This document shows, piece after piece, positions 1 through 6,077 of a stretch of 12,533 nucleotides of DNA. The position numbers were made by a program, and so were the translations under genes. The first letter of the stretch is position 1, and each line of letters begins with the position of its first letter. The notes under the pieces are model-generated. The model worked only from the letters and a program-made list of their open reading frames with translations. It did not search any database and was not told where the DNA came from. The DNA comes from Acidimicrobiia bacterium (GTDB taxonomy: Bacteria; Actinomycetota; Acidimicrobiia; Acidimicrobiales; CATQHL01): positions 1-12,533 of the forward strand of contig JAGWAK010000084.1 in NCBI GenBank assembly GCA_021296435.1, read 5' to 3'.

Positions 1-142
1 CACACTGCAGGCACTGCATTGCCTCCTGGACATGTAGCTGCCCCCCACCCCCGAAGGTATTGACCTAGTCTTAGTGTCCTGCGGCTGTAGAAGCGTAAGA
101 GGCGGACTCGCACTACAAGTTCCCAGACACTAGGTGGAATCA

Positions 143-572
143 ATGCAGACCAAATCGAGGGAAGAATTGACCCAGCGGCTCGTCGAGTCGGTGGAGCAGC
201 TGAACAGGCAACTGCGGCTCGATCGACTAAGCGAGTGGCAGGACCTCGACTTGACCATCCCTCAGGCAAAGACTCTCTTCCTGCTCGAAAGGGAGGGACC
301 GCAGCGGATGGGGACCATCGCGGGAGCCCTGGGAATCGCCGTATCCGCAACGACTACCGTCGTGGACCGTCTCGTCGCCCGGGGTCTGGCCACACGTCTC
401 TCGGATGCGAAAGACCGCAGGGTGGTGATCTGGGTACTCACCGAGCAGCGACGCCAGGCTGCCGACAGGTTCTGGGCCATCGGCCACGCACGCCGCCGAA
501 GAGTTGACCGGTCTGGTGCAGGCGTTCGAGCAGATGTGTGGCGCCCCCGTCGAGGCGACGCCCGACTCCTGA
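143..572 (+). pseudogene. MarR-family transcriptional regulator, broken by a +1 frameshift
   Basis: MarR proteins are small dimeric winged-helix repressors, often responding to phenolic ligands or oxidants. ATG at 143 is preceded by AGGTGG (132-137) with a 5-base spacer, so I prefer it to the in-frame GTG at 134. Translation gives the usual order: N-terminal dimer helix, recognition-helix region (MGTIAGALGIAVSATTTVVDRL), then the wing motif DAKDRRVV and VLTEQRRQAADR. Near 488-491 the original frame turns into an Arg/Gly-rich tail running to 646. Dropping one base (for example c491) gives AAEELTGLVQAFEQM and a stop at 570-572, which is a proper MarR C-terminal dimer helix. The repaired product is about 142 residues, normal for the family. 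It is either a real frameshift mutation or a one-base sequence error; the DNA-binding part is intact. Ligand and targets are unknown. A TTGACC at 60-65 could be a -35 element, but I see no convincing -10. Confidence 0.75.
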
Positions 573-647
573 CAACCTCCGGTACGACCGGCGCGCGGCG
601 CATAGCCGCCGGGCCGCCCGAGCCCGGTCCATCGGCCCACCTGTAGC

Positions 648-676
648 GGAACCGGCGCCATCCGTGCCGCCGTTCG
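648..676 (+). promoter_or_regulatory. Candidate ECF-sigma promoter upstream of the sigma factor gene
   Basis: GGAAC at 648-652 is followed after 18 bases by CGTT at 671-674. This matches the GGAAC / CGTT -35/-10 pattern of many actinobacterial ECF sigma factors and lies upstream of an ECF-type sigma gene, as expected for autoregulation. Transcription would start near 680, leaving an untranslated leader of about 135 bases. The rest of 573-815 shows no gene that I can support; a TANNNT box (TAGGTT, 776-781) nearer the gene could serve the housekeeping sigma factor. Confidence 0.4.
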
Positions 677-815
677 GCGAGCCCGCTGGTTAGGTTGTCG
701 CGATCACTATGAATTCGGGGAATCTCTTCGCCGGCGCTGTCAACGCGCGCAGGACTTCGAGCGTCTGTACCTGCGTAGGTTGATCGAACCTGCACCGAGT
801 CATGAGCCTGCGGCC

Positions 816-1367
816 ATGAGCGCCCCACAGCGGCGAGGCGACCCACGAGGAAGCGAGACCCAAGATGACCTTCTGGTCCGGCTGTTCGCCGACCACTACA
901 AGGATCTCGTTCGCCTCGCCTCCCTGCTCCTCGATGATGTGGGGAGTTGCGAGGAAGTCGTACAGGACGCCTTCGTGAAGATGCACACCCTCACCGCTCG
1001 CCCCGAGGAGGGCAAGGAGCCCGCCTACCTGCGCAGCATGGTCATGAACGGGGCACGCTCGCGCATGCGCAGGCGGATGGTGCGCCGGCGCGTCGTACCC
1101 GAGGCGACGCCCCCCACCGAGAGCGCCGAGGCCGGCGCGCTCGAGCGGCTGCAGAGCGACGCCCTGATCGACGCCGTCCGCAGCCTGCCGCGACGGCAAT
1201 CCGAGGTGCTGACCCTGCGGTACTACCTGGACCTCAGTGAAGCCGAGATCGCCGAGACGCTCGGCATCTCCCCGGGATCGGTCAAGACGCACGCCAGCCG
1301 CGGTCTGGCGTCCCTGGAGCGGAAACTGGCACCGCCCGACGAGGACACGGCGGAGGAGCCGTCGTGA
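816..1367 (+). CDS. ECF-type (SigE-like subfamily) RNA polymerase sigma factor
   Basis: This is a small alternative sigma factor that would direct RNA polymerase to a stress or envelope regulon. From ATG 816 it has 183 residues, normal for a two-domain sigma-70 protein. Region 2 is visible as LVRLFADHYKDLVRLASLLL, then EEVVQDAFVKM and AYLRSMVMNGARSRMRRR. Region 4 begins at DALIDAVRSLPRRQSEVLTL and contains the helix-turn-helix ISPGSVKTHASRGLASLERK. The frame extends upstream to a TTG at 780, but the ATG at 816 fits the usual domain start better; neither has a good ribosome binding site. Its TGA overlaps the GTG of the next gene (GTGA), so the two are probably translationally coupled, as sigma and anti-sigma pairs often are. 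The signal it responds to is not visible from sequence. Confidence 0.9.
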   Translation: MSAPQRRGDPRGSETQDDLLVRLFADHYKDLVRLASLLLDDVGSCEEVVQDAFVKMHTLTARPEEGKEPAYLRSMVMNGARSRMRRRMVRRRVVPEATPPTESAEAGALERLQSDALIDAVRSLPRRQSEVLTLRYYLDLSEAEIAETLGISPGSVKTHASRGLASLERKLAPPDEDTAEEPS

Positions 1368-3154
1368 GCATCGAGGAACGCCTTCGAGACGCTTTCGCCC
1401 AGCGGACCGAAGGCGTCGAGGTGTCGCCCGGCGCCCTCTTCGAGATCCAGCGTCGAGCGGGTCACCGGCGCCGGATGCCGGAGGTGCGTCTGCGGCCGGC
1501 GTTGGTCCTGGCGGCCGCGGCCTGCGCAGCGATAGCCGTCGCCATCTCGGTCTCGGTGACGGGACCCAGCACGGCGCCGCTGATTGAGACCGAGACTCCG
1601 CCCGTGGCCGGTACCGCGGATGAGGCTGCAGTGACACCGACCACAGCCGAGCCGCCGCCGACGACCCCCCAATCCCCGACTCCCGCTCCCCCGGCGGTCG
1701 CCCCCCTCGATCCGCAACCGAGCGGCGCTGGACAGATCACCACCAGTCCCGAGCCGACGCCGCCGGTGCCGCCGACGCCGCCGGCACCGGTCACGCCGGC
1801 ACCTCCTCCCGACCCCGCGCCGGCGACGGACATAGCTCCGGAGAGCGACACCGCCGCCGTGGAGGCACTTGCCGTGGAGATACCGGCCTGCCCGGAGGAG
1901 CCGGAAAGCGACGGCAACGACTCCATGTCGGAGCGGGTCACCGTGTACTTCGCCTGCGGTGAGAGCGACGCGGCGCCGCGTCAGCGGGCTGCCGCCGCCA
2001 ACAACCTTCCGACCGCGCTGGGGATCCTCCTCGGCGGCCCCAGCGAGGCCGACAGCACCGCCGGGTTCCAGGGGCTCAGCGGCAACACGGCCACGACGGT
2101 GACGACCATGACGAGCAACCGGTGGTTGACGATCGATCTCCCGGCCGGCCTTGCCGATGCGTTCGGCGGCGACGACGACATCACGGCTGAGCAATTCCTC
2201 ACGCAGCTCAATGCCACCGTGTTCCAGTTCAGCGACTTCGAAGTCGCCGAGTACCGCCTCGACGGCGACTGCGCGGCCTTCGGAGCCCTCGCCGGCGGTT
2301 CCTGCCAAATCCACATCCGGGACGGCGCGGGTTACGCCAGCCAGACCAGCGAGTTGACCGCCCACACGATCGGCGACGTGAGTGCGGTGATCCGCGCCGA
2401 GCCCGACGACGGCGCCGAGGAGTTGGGCGTCCTGGAAGACGGCTCCCGCCTCACCGACGGCCGCTACGGCGGCGGTAGCGACGCCTGGGCCGAGGTCGTG
2501 ACCACCGTCGGCGAGGTGGGCTGGGTCTCGGCCCAGACGATCGTGGCGCAACCGCTCTCGATCGACAGCACGACGCGTGCTGCGATGGAGAACCTGGCGC
2601 GCCGGCTCACCACCGGCCCCGGGCTCGAATCGTCCGCCCTCCTGCCGGCAGGCCTCGTGCTGCGATGGGGGGCCGACGCCAGCGACGTCACCGTCGTATC
2701 GACCGCCGGCGCGGCGGCCAGCAGCGACTGGTGGTCCACGCCGGTGGACACGCCGTCGCCACGCGACGGTTCTGCGACCTCCTCGCTGGCCGACCTGCTG
2801 TGGATCGACGGCAGCGGCGACGGCGCCACCGTCAGGGTGAACACGCCAGGACCACTCGGCGAACCGCACGGCGACTTCGACTCGCTGGCGTACGTCTCGA
2901 TCTACCGTTCGGCGATCAGGAGTTCGGTCCTGCCCCCGCCAATCCCCACCACGACCACGACGACGACAACGACGCAGGCCACCACGGGCGAGGGGTCCGA
3001 TCTGCCTCCCGCGCTCCCCACCCCTGCCGAGGAGACTGACGACGGCGATGAGCAACCGGCGTCGCCCCGTGCACAGGTCAGCGCCATCTTCGACTTCCTG
3101 TCGCCCGACGGGCCCCGTGTCGCCGCCGTCGAGGCGATCTGGATCCAGCCATAG
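1364..3154 (+). CDS. Single-pass membrane protein with GerMN and SH3-like domains, putative anti-sigma or sensor partner
   Basis: A 596-residue protein starting at GTG 1364, with GGAGGAG 6-12 bases upstream and a 4-base overlap with the sigma gene. The short cytoplasmic part (1-44; IEERLRDAFAQR, SPGALFEIQRR) resembles N-termini of membrane proteins paired with SigE-type factors. It lacks the HxxxCxxC zinc motif of classical anti-sigma factors. A transmembrane helix lies at about 45-65, followed by a Pro/Thr-rich linker to about 170. A GerMN-like domain spans about 190-318 (RVTVYFACG, LPTALGILLGGPSEAD, WLTIDLPAG). An SH3b-like module spans about 336-396 (SAVIRAEPDDG, WAEVVTTVGEVGWVSAQ). The C-terminal 200 residues are unassigned and include a run of nine Thr at about 529-537. 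Four extracytoplasmic Cys (176, 198, 303, 314) could form disulfides. The anti-sigma role is inferred from overlap and topology. An alternative is an envelope protein merely co-expressed with the sigma factor. Confidence 0.78.
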   Translation: MSIEERLRDAFAQRTEGVEVSPGALFEIQRRAGHRRRMPEVRLRPALVLAAAACAAIAVAISVSVTGPSTAPLIETETPPVAGTADEAAVTPTTAEPPPTTPQSPTPAPPAVAPLDPQPSGAGQITTSPEPTPPVPPTPPAPVTPAPPPDPAPATDIAPESDTAAVEALAVEIPACPEEPESDGNDSMSERVTVYFACGESDAAPRQRAAAANNLPTALGILLGGPSEADSTAGFQGLSGNTATTVTTMTSNRWLTIDLPAGLADAFGGDDDITAEQFLTQLNATVFQFSDFEVAEYRLDGDCAAFGALAGGSCQIHIRDGAGYASQTSELTAHTIGDVSAVIRAEPDDGAEELGVLEDGSRLTDGRYGGGSDAWAEVVTTVGEVGWVSAQTIVAQPLSIDSTTRAAMENLARRLTTGPGLESSALLPAGLVLRWGADASDVTVVSTAGAAASSDWWSTPVDTPSPRDGSATSSLADLLWIDGSGDGATVRVNTPGPLGEPHGDFDSLAYVSIYRSAIRSSVLPPPIPTTTTTTTTTQATTGEGSDLPPALPTPAEETDDGDEQPASPRAQVSAIFDFLSPDGPRVAAVEAIWIQP

Positions 3155-3197
3155 CCCCAGGGCTGCTGACCCGCCCGTGACCTGCCCGCGACGGCGC

Positions 3198-3203
3198 TAG
3201 AGT
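3198..3203 (+). promoter_or_regulatory. Candidate -10 box TAGAGT for the first selenoprotein gene
   Basis: TAGAGT lies 10 bases before the GTG start. The same hexamer sits at the same distance before the paralogous gene (3857-3862). It fits TANNNT, and there is no Shine-Dalgarno sequence before the GTG, so the mRNA may have only a very short leader. No good -35 is visible. Confidence 0.4.
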
Positions 3204-3213
3204 CGCTGCCGAC

Positions 3214-3819
3214 GTGAACGAGAAAGGCGCGAACCGCCTCGCCCGCCCATCCGTGTCGTCTCGGAAGACCCGGTTTCTCGTCGTCGTCCTGGCCGTCGCA
3301 GCGGTCATGGCGGCAGCCTGCTCCGGCAGCGAACCGTCACAGGTCAGCACCCAGCCGGCCGCTCCACCCGCCGACCCGGCGCCTGCGCCGGCCTCCGGGG
3401 ATCCCGCCAACGATCTTCCCGAGGTCACGGTGGTGAACGTCGTCAGTGGCGAGAGCTTGGTGCTGTCCTCACTGGCCCCCGCCGACCGGCCGATCCTGGC
3501 GTGGTTCTGGGCGCCGCATTGACCGATCTGCGTCCGGGAGGCACCCGGGGTCGAGCAGTTCGCTCGGGATCACGGAGACGAGATCATGGTCATCGGCCTG
3601 GGAGCGCAGGACGACCTGGATCTGGCACAGACTTTCGTGGAGAACACGGGAGTGTCGGCGTTCCCGATGCTCTGGGACGAGTCCTTCGACTCGTGGGCTG
3701 AACTCGGCGTGGCGTCCCAGCCGGCGTGGGCACTGTTCACCCCCGATGGGGGATACGTCGAGGGGAGCTACGGCGGGATCGACACGGCCGGCGTGCTCGC
3801 CAAGGCCGCTTCCCTCTGA
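3214..3819 (+). CDS. Thioredoxin-fold (TlpA/DsbE-like) lipoprotein, predicted selenoprotein with in-frame TGA as Sec103
   Basis: Predicted extracytoplasmic thiol-disulfide oxidoreductase of 201 residues anchored as a lipoprotein. GTG 3214 opens a signal peptide with a basic N-region (RKTR), a hydrophobic core and a lipobox ending at Cys36 (VMAAAC). A Pro/Ala-rich linker (about 37-65) leads to the thioredoxin domain. At the active site the frame reads WFWAPH, TGA (3520-3522), PICVREAPG. Homologues of this kind have WAPxCxxC here, so the TGA replaces the first Cys and Cys106 is the resolving Cys. Reading TGA as selenocysteine gives 98 further residues with normal Trx features, including Pro170 in SQPAW at the usual cis-Pro position, and a TGA stop at 3817-3819. 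The TGA is followed by C and a SECIS-like hairpin. The downstream half is about 54% identical to the next gene by hand count, arguing against a pseudogene. Substrate unknown. Confidence 0.85.
3520..3562 (+). promoter_or_regulatory. Sec-encoding UGA with bacterial SECIS-like hairpin (copy 1)
   Basis: UGA 3520-3522 is followed by a stem-loop at 3524-3562. The upper stem is TCCGGG (3533-3538) with CCCGGG (3544-3549), including one U-G pair, around the loop AGGCA (3539-3543). An asymmetric internal loop (1 base versus 5) separates it from a lower stem CTGC (3528-3531) with GCAG (3555-3558). After a T-T mismatch come three more pairs (3524-3526 with 3560-3562). The apical loop starts 17 bases after the UGA and has G as its second base. 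This fits what is known of bacterial SECIS elements, which lie inside the coding region directly after the UGA and bind SelB. Folding was done by eye. Confidence 0.65.
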
Positions 3820-3821
3820 GA

Positions 3822-3835
3822 CCCGCGACCGCGGG
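3822..3835 (+). terminator. Short GC hairpin after the first selenoprotein gene
   Basis: CCCGC (3822-3826) and GCGGG (3831-3835) form a 5 bp stem around GACC, two bases after the stop codon. There is no T run, so at most it is a weak pause or attenuation site. The next gene may be partly read through from here. Confidence 0.25.
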
Positions 3836-3856
3836 CCATCCCAGGCGCCACCTCGG

Positions 3857-3862
3857 TAGAGT
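3857..3862 (+). promoter_or_regulatory. Candidate -10 box TAGAGT for the second selenoprotein gene
   Basis: This TAGAGT lies 10 bases before GTG 3873, the same hexamer and spacing as before the first copy, although the bases between differ. Retention of hexamer and spacing suggests that each copy keeps its own start signal. No Shine-Dalgarno sequence or clear -35 is visible. Confidence 0.4.
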
Positions 3863-3872
3863 GCCGTCACCT

Positions 3873-5090
3873 GTGAAGAACCACGGCGCAACCCGAACCG
3901 CAGGGGCGACCAGGCAGCATGCCGCGACGCTGGGGCTGCGCGCCGTGGTGATGGTGGCGCTGGCGGCCCTGCTCGCCGCGGCCTGCAGCGGCACCGAGCC
4001 GGCGCAGGTCAGCACCCCGCCCCCCGATCCGGCCGCCACCGCCGAACCCCCGGCACCGGCACCCGAGCCGCCACCTCCGGCGCCCACACCCGAACCCCCA
4101 CCGTCGGCAGATGAATCGGCGGCCGGACAGGCCGCAGCCGACGCCCAAGCGGCAGCCGAGGCCGCCCAGGAGGCGGAGGAGTTGAAGGCCGAGGCCGAAC
4201 AGGCCGCAACGGAGCAAGCAGAGGCCGACGCCCGGGCCATCACCGAGGCCGAACAGGCCGCAGCGGAGGCCGCGCAGGCCGCAGCCGAGGCGGCGCAAGA
4301 GGCGGAGAGGCTCGCAGCCGAGGCCGAACAGGCCGCAGCGGAGCAAGCAGAGGCCGACGCCGAACGGGCCGCAGCGGAGGCCGAGCAGGCCGCAGCCGAC
4401 GCCCAAGCGGCAGCCGAGGCCGCCCAGGAGGCTGAGAGCCTCGCAGCCGAGGTCGAACAGGCCGCTGCGGAGCAAGCAGAGGCCGACGCCCGGGCCATCG
4501 CCGAGGCCGAACAGGCCGCAGCGGAGGCCGAGCAGGCCGCAGCCGAGGCCCAGGCAGCCGCGGCAGCGGCCGAGGAGGAGGCGCGGCGGACCCGCGAGGA
4601 GGCGGCCGCCGCATCGCCTCCCGAGCCGCCACCAGAACCGCCGCCACCACCGCCTGAACCGCCGCCGCCCGCCGGCCCCAACGACCTTCCCACCTTGACG
4701 GTGATCGACGTCTTCAGCGGCGAGAACATCGTGCTGGCCTCATTCGCACCCACCGACCGGCCCATCTTCGTGTGGGTCTGGGCGCCCCATTGACCGGTCT
4801 GCCGCCGGGAGGCACCCGGCATCGAGCAGTTCGCTCGAGACCACGGAGATGAAGTCCTCGTCGTGGGGTTGGGCGTGACCGACACCCTCACCGAGGCGCA
4901 GAGCTTCGCGGCGATGACAGGAATCGGGTCGTTCCCCGTCGTGTGGAGCGAATCCTTCGACCCTGCTGGGTTGCTGGGCGTCTTCTTCCACCCATCCTGG
5001 GTGCTGCTCTCGCCGTCAGGGGAAGTCGTCGAGCGCGGCGTCGGCGGCGTCGACGGCGACAGCCTGCTCGAGAAGGCCGCCTCGATCTGA
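3873..5090 (+). CDS. Thioredoxin-fold lipoprotein with long coiled-coil spacer, predicted selenoprotein with in-frame TGA as Sec307
   Basis: Paralogue of the preceding gene, 405 residues when the TGA at 4791-4793 is read as selenocysteine. I chose GTG 3873 because it gives a lipoprotein signal peptide (LRAVVMVALAALLAAAC, lipidated Cys38); the frame is open further upstream but would spoil it. The sequence just after the lipobox, SGTEPAQVST, matches SGSEPSQVST of the first copy. A Pro-rich segment (about 50-80) is followed by an Ala/Glu/Gln-rich predicted coiled coil (about 83-245) with three 43-residue repeats. A second Pro-rich segment (about 248-272) and the Trx domain follow. The active site reads WVWAPH, TGA, PVCRREAPG, so Sec307 and Cys310 form the redox pair. 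Pro374 in HPSW is the likely cis-Pro. The final stop is TGA 5088-5090. The spacer would hold the catalytic domain well away from the membrane. Substrate unknown. Confidence 0.85.
4128..4514 (+). repeat. Three tandem 129-bp repeats encoding 43-residue coiled-coil units
   Basis: Copies lie at 4128-4256, 4257-4385 and 4386-4514 (residues 86-128, 129-171 and 172-214). All share the core AEAAQEAE-x-L-x-AE-x-EQAA-x-EQAEADA. Copies 1 and 3 are closest to each other, both starting QAAADAQAAAEAAQEAE and having ADARAI near the end; copy 2 differs at both ends. This suggests duplication of an 86-residue block or later exchange between copies. Repeats of this kind are prone to length change. Confidence 0.85.
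4791..4833 (+). promoter_or_regulatory. Sec-encoding UGA with bacterial SECIS-like hairpin (copy 2)
   Basis: UGA 4791-4793 is followed by a stem-loop at 4795-4833. The upper stem is GCCGGG (4804-4809) with CCCGGC (4815-4820) around the same loop AGGCA (4810-4814), again 17 bases after the UGA. The lower stem is CTGC (4799-4802) with GCAG (4826-4829), then a T-T mismatch and three pairs (4795-4797 with 4831-4833). Compared with copy 1, the base of the upper stem changes from U-G to G-C and an outer pair from A-U to G-U, so pairing is kept although bases differ. Confidence 0.65.
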
Positions 5091-5093
5091 ACC

Positions 5094-5118
5094 GCTGCGG
5101 CGGCAAGACCGCCGCGGC
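5094..5118. terminator. Strong GC hairpin between convergent genes
   Basis: Ten paired bases, GCTGCGGCGG (5094-5103) with CCGCCGCGGC (5109-5118) including one G-U, surround the loop CAAGA. It starts four bases after the stop of the second selenoprotein gene and ends eight bases before the 3' end of the opposite-strand gene. There is no T run on either side, so it would be a hairpin-only or bidirectional terminator, or an mRNA 3'-end stabiliser. Confidence 0.5.
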
Positions 5119-5125
5119 GCCCCGT

Positions 5126-5482
5126 TCAGGCCGCCACAGGCTCCTGGGCGTACTTTGCCAGCAGCCCCAGCGTGGCCCGGCGGTGCAGCACCTTCACGCG
5201 CACGTGGGGATAGCGCGTTCGTAGCTTGCGCACCTTGCGGTTCTTCCTGGTGACGAGCTTCTGCTGGAGGGTCGTCAACTCCACGTAGATGTCGTAGGAA
5301 GGAAGGTAGAAGTCTGGGGTGAAGGCCTCCAGCACGCGCCCCGAGGGATCCCGTTCGAGCACGAAGGTGGTCGGTTCGTACTCCCACGAGACGCCGTAGA
5401 AGTCGAGAAGCTCACTAAACGCCCGCTCCGAGGAATGGGCGAAGGCCGGCCCGCCGCCCGCAGCGGGATCGAGTGTCGGCAC
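5126..5482 (-). CDS. Small conserved actinobacterial protein with PD-(D/E)XK nuclease-like pattern
   Basis: A 118-residue protein from GTG 5482. The N-terminus MPTLDP resembles actinobacterial homologues I recall next to hpt genes. Visible elements are SERAFSELLDFYGVSWEYEP (from Ser18, with Glu19), then FTPDFYLPSYDIYVELTT with Asp57 and Glu68, then a basic stretch TRKNRKVRKLR and a VRVKVL strand. The E...PDF...ExT arrangement fits the PD-(D/E)XK endonuclease fold, with Thr in place of the usual Lys, so activity is uncertain. It lies 32 bases downstream of the merR gene in the same direction and is probably co-transcribed with it. There is no strong ribosome binding site. The function is not established; I infer a nucleic-acid-related role only from the fold pattern. 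Confidence 0.72.
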   Translation of the reverse strand: MPTLDPAAGGGPAFAHSSERAFSELLDFYGVSWEYEPTTFVLERDPSGRVLEAFTPDFYLPSYDIYVELTTLQQKLVTRKNRKVRKLRTRYPHVRVKVLHRRATLGLLAKYAQEPVAA

Positions 5483-5514
5483 GCCGCCGGAGTCCCGGTG
5501 GCGTTGAGGTTCCC

Positions 5515-6039
5515 TCAGGTCCCGTAGCCGGCGCCGGCCTCGCCGACCTCCGGCGCAGCCGGCTGCTCGTCGCCCTCCATCCCGGCGGGGCCGTCGCGCC
5601 TCCCACCGAGTTCGCTGACGATGGCGCCGTTGAGCTGCTCCTTGATTCCCTCGACCTCGAGCATGATGAGCGCCAGCGCCTGCTGGCCCGGTCGCTGGAG
5701 CAACGCCACCAACTCGTCCGGGCCCGTCATGAACAGCACCTCGTCGCCGCTGATGACCAGCCTGCCCCCGGCCAGGTCCTCGCCGAGGATGTGCTTGTGG
5801 TTCGTGAACACGTCACGGATCTGCGGCAGGCCGACCCCGTTGTCGAGGAGATCTTTGATGACCCGCAGCTTGAGCAGATCCCCGTAGGAGTAGGCACGGC
5901 GGGAGCCGCTGCCTTCCGCCGCCGTCACCGACGGCTGCACCAGACGGGTCCGCGCCCAGTAGTCGAGTTGCCGGTAGGTGATCCCGGCGATTTCCTGAGC
6001 CTGCTTCGAGGTGTAGCTACGTACGACATTGTCGCTCAT
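5515..6039 (-). CDS. MerR-family transcriptional regulator (Rv1830-like position)
   Basis: A 174-residue MerR-type regulator. ATG 6039 has GGAGGG 7 bases upstream. The N-terminal winged helix is clear: YTSKQAQEIAGITYRQLDYW, then the wing region SGSRRAYSYGDLLKLRVIKD and LLDNGVGLPQIRDVF. The rest (about 90-150) is an effector or dimer region without Cys, so it is not a metal- or thiol-sensing MerR of the classical kind. The C-terminus is acidic and Gly/Ala-rich. Its place downstream of the bifunctional nuclease and an ftsR-type merR matches the mycobacterial order Rv1828-Rv1829-Rv1830, where the last gene is a MerR regulator linked to cell division. Orthology is inferred from order and family, not from alignment. 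Confidence 0.9.
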   Translation of the reverse strand: MSDNVVRSYTSKQAQEIAGITYRQLDYWARTRLVQPSVTAAEGSGSRRAYSYGDLLKLRVIKDLLDNGVGLPQIRDVFTNHKHILGEDLAGGRLVISGDEVLFMTGPDELVALLQRPGQQALALIMLEVEGIKEQLNGAIVSELGGRRDGPAGMEGDEQPAAPEVGEAGAGYGT

Positions 6040-6077
6040 GGACGTCCCTCCGGAAGCTTGCGTCCAGCGCTGTAACT

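Noticed and set aside
573..646. Arg/Gly/Pro-rich tail of the marR frame as a real extension
   Set aside because: Not MarR-like; the alternative frame from 492 gives the expected C-terminal helix and stop.
1223..3055. 610-codon open frame on the minus strand
   Set aside because: It lies antisense to the GerMN protein, is Arg/Gly-rich with no recognisable domain, and is typical of antisense frames left open by high GC.
3150..3172. Small hairpin (AGCCC/GGGCT) around the stop of the GerMN gene as a terminator
   Set aside because: Only five pairs with a two-base loop and no T run; too weak to call.
3214..3522. Reading the two TGA codons as true stops, leaving truncated lipoproteins or pseudogenes
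   Set aside because: Both copies have the TGA at the same active-site column, and the open frame after each is conserved at protein level with mostly conservative changes. Decay after a nonsense mutation would not leave this pattern twice.
3726..3872. Upstream extension of the second selenoprotein frame to an ATG at 3726
   Set aside because: It overlaps the end of the first gene, encodes an Arg-rich segment and would bury the lipoprotein signal peptide; GTG 3873 matches the start context of the paralogue.
4791..4793. TGA read as tryptophan (alternative genetic code)
   Set aside because: TGA serves as a normal stop elsewhere here, including at the ends of both selenoprotein genes, of gcvH and of the HIT gene, and Trp is encoded by TGG throughout. 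The column is a redox Cys position, not a Trp position.
3737..4891. 384-codon minus-strand frame rich in Ser/Ala across the repeat region
   Set aside because: It is a mirror of the Ala/Glu/Gln repeats and Pro-rich segments of the real gene; low complexity with no start signal.
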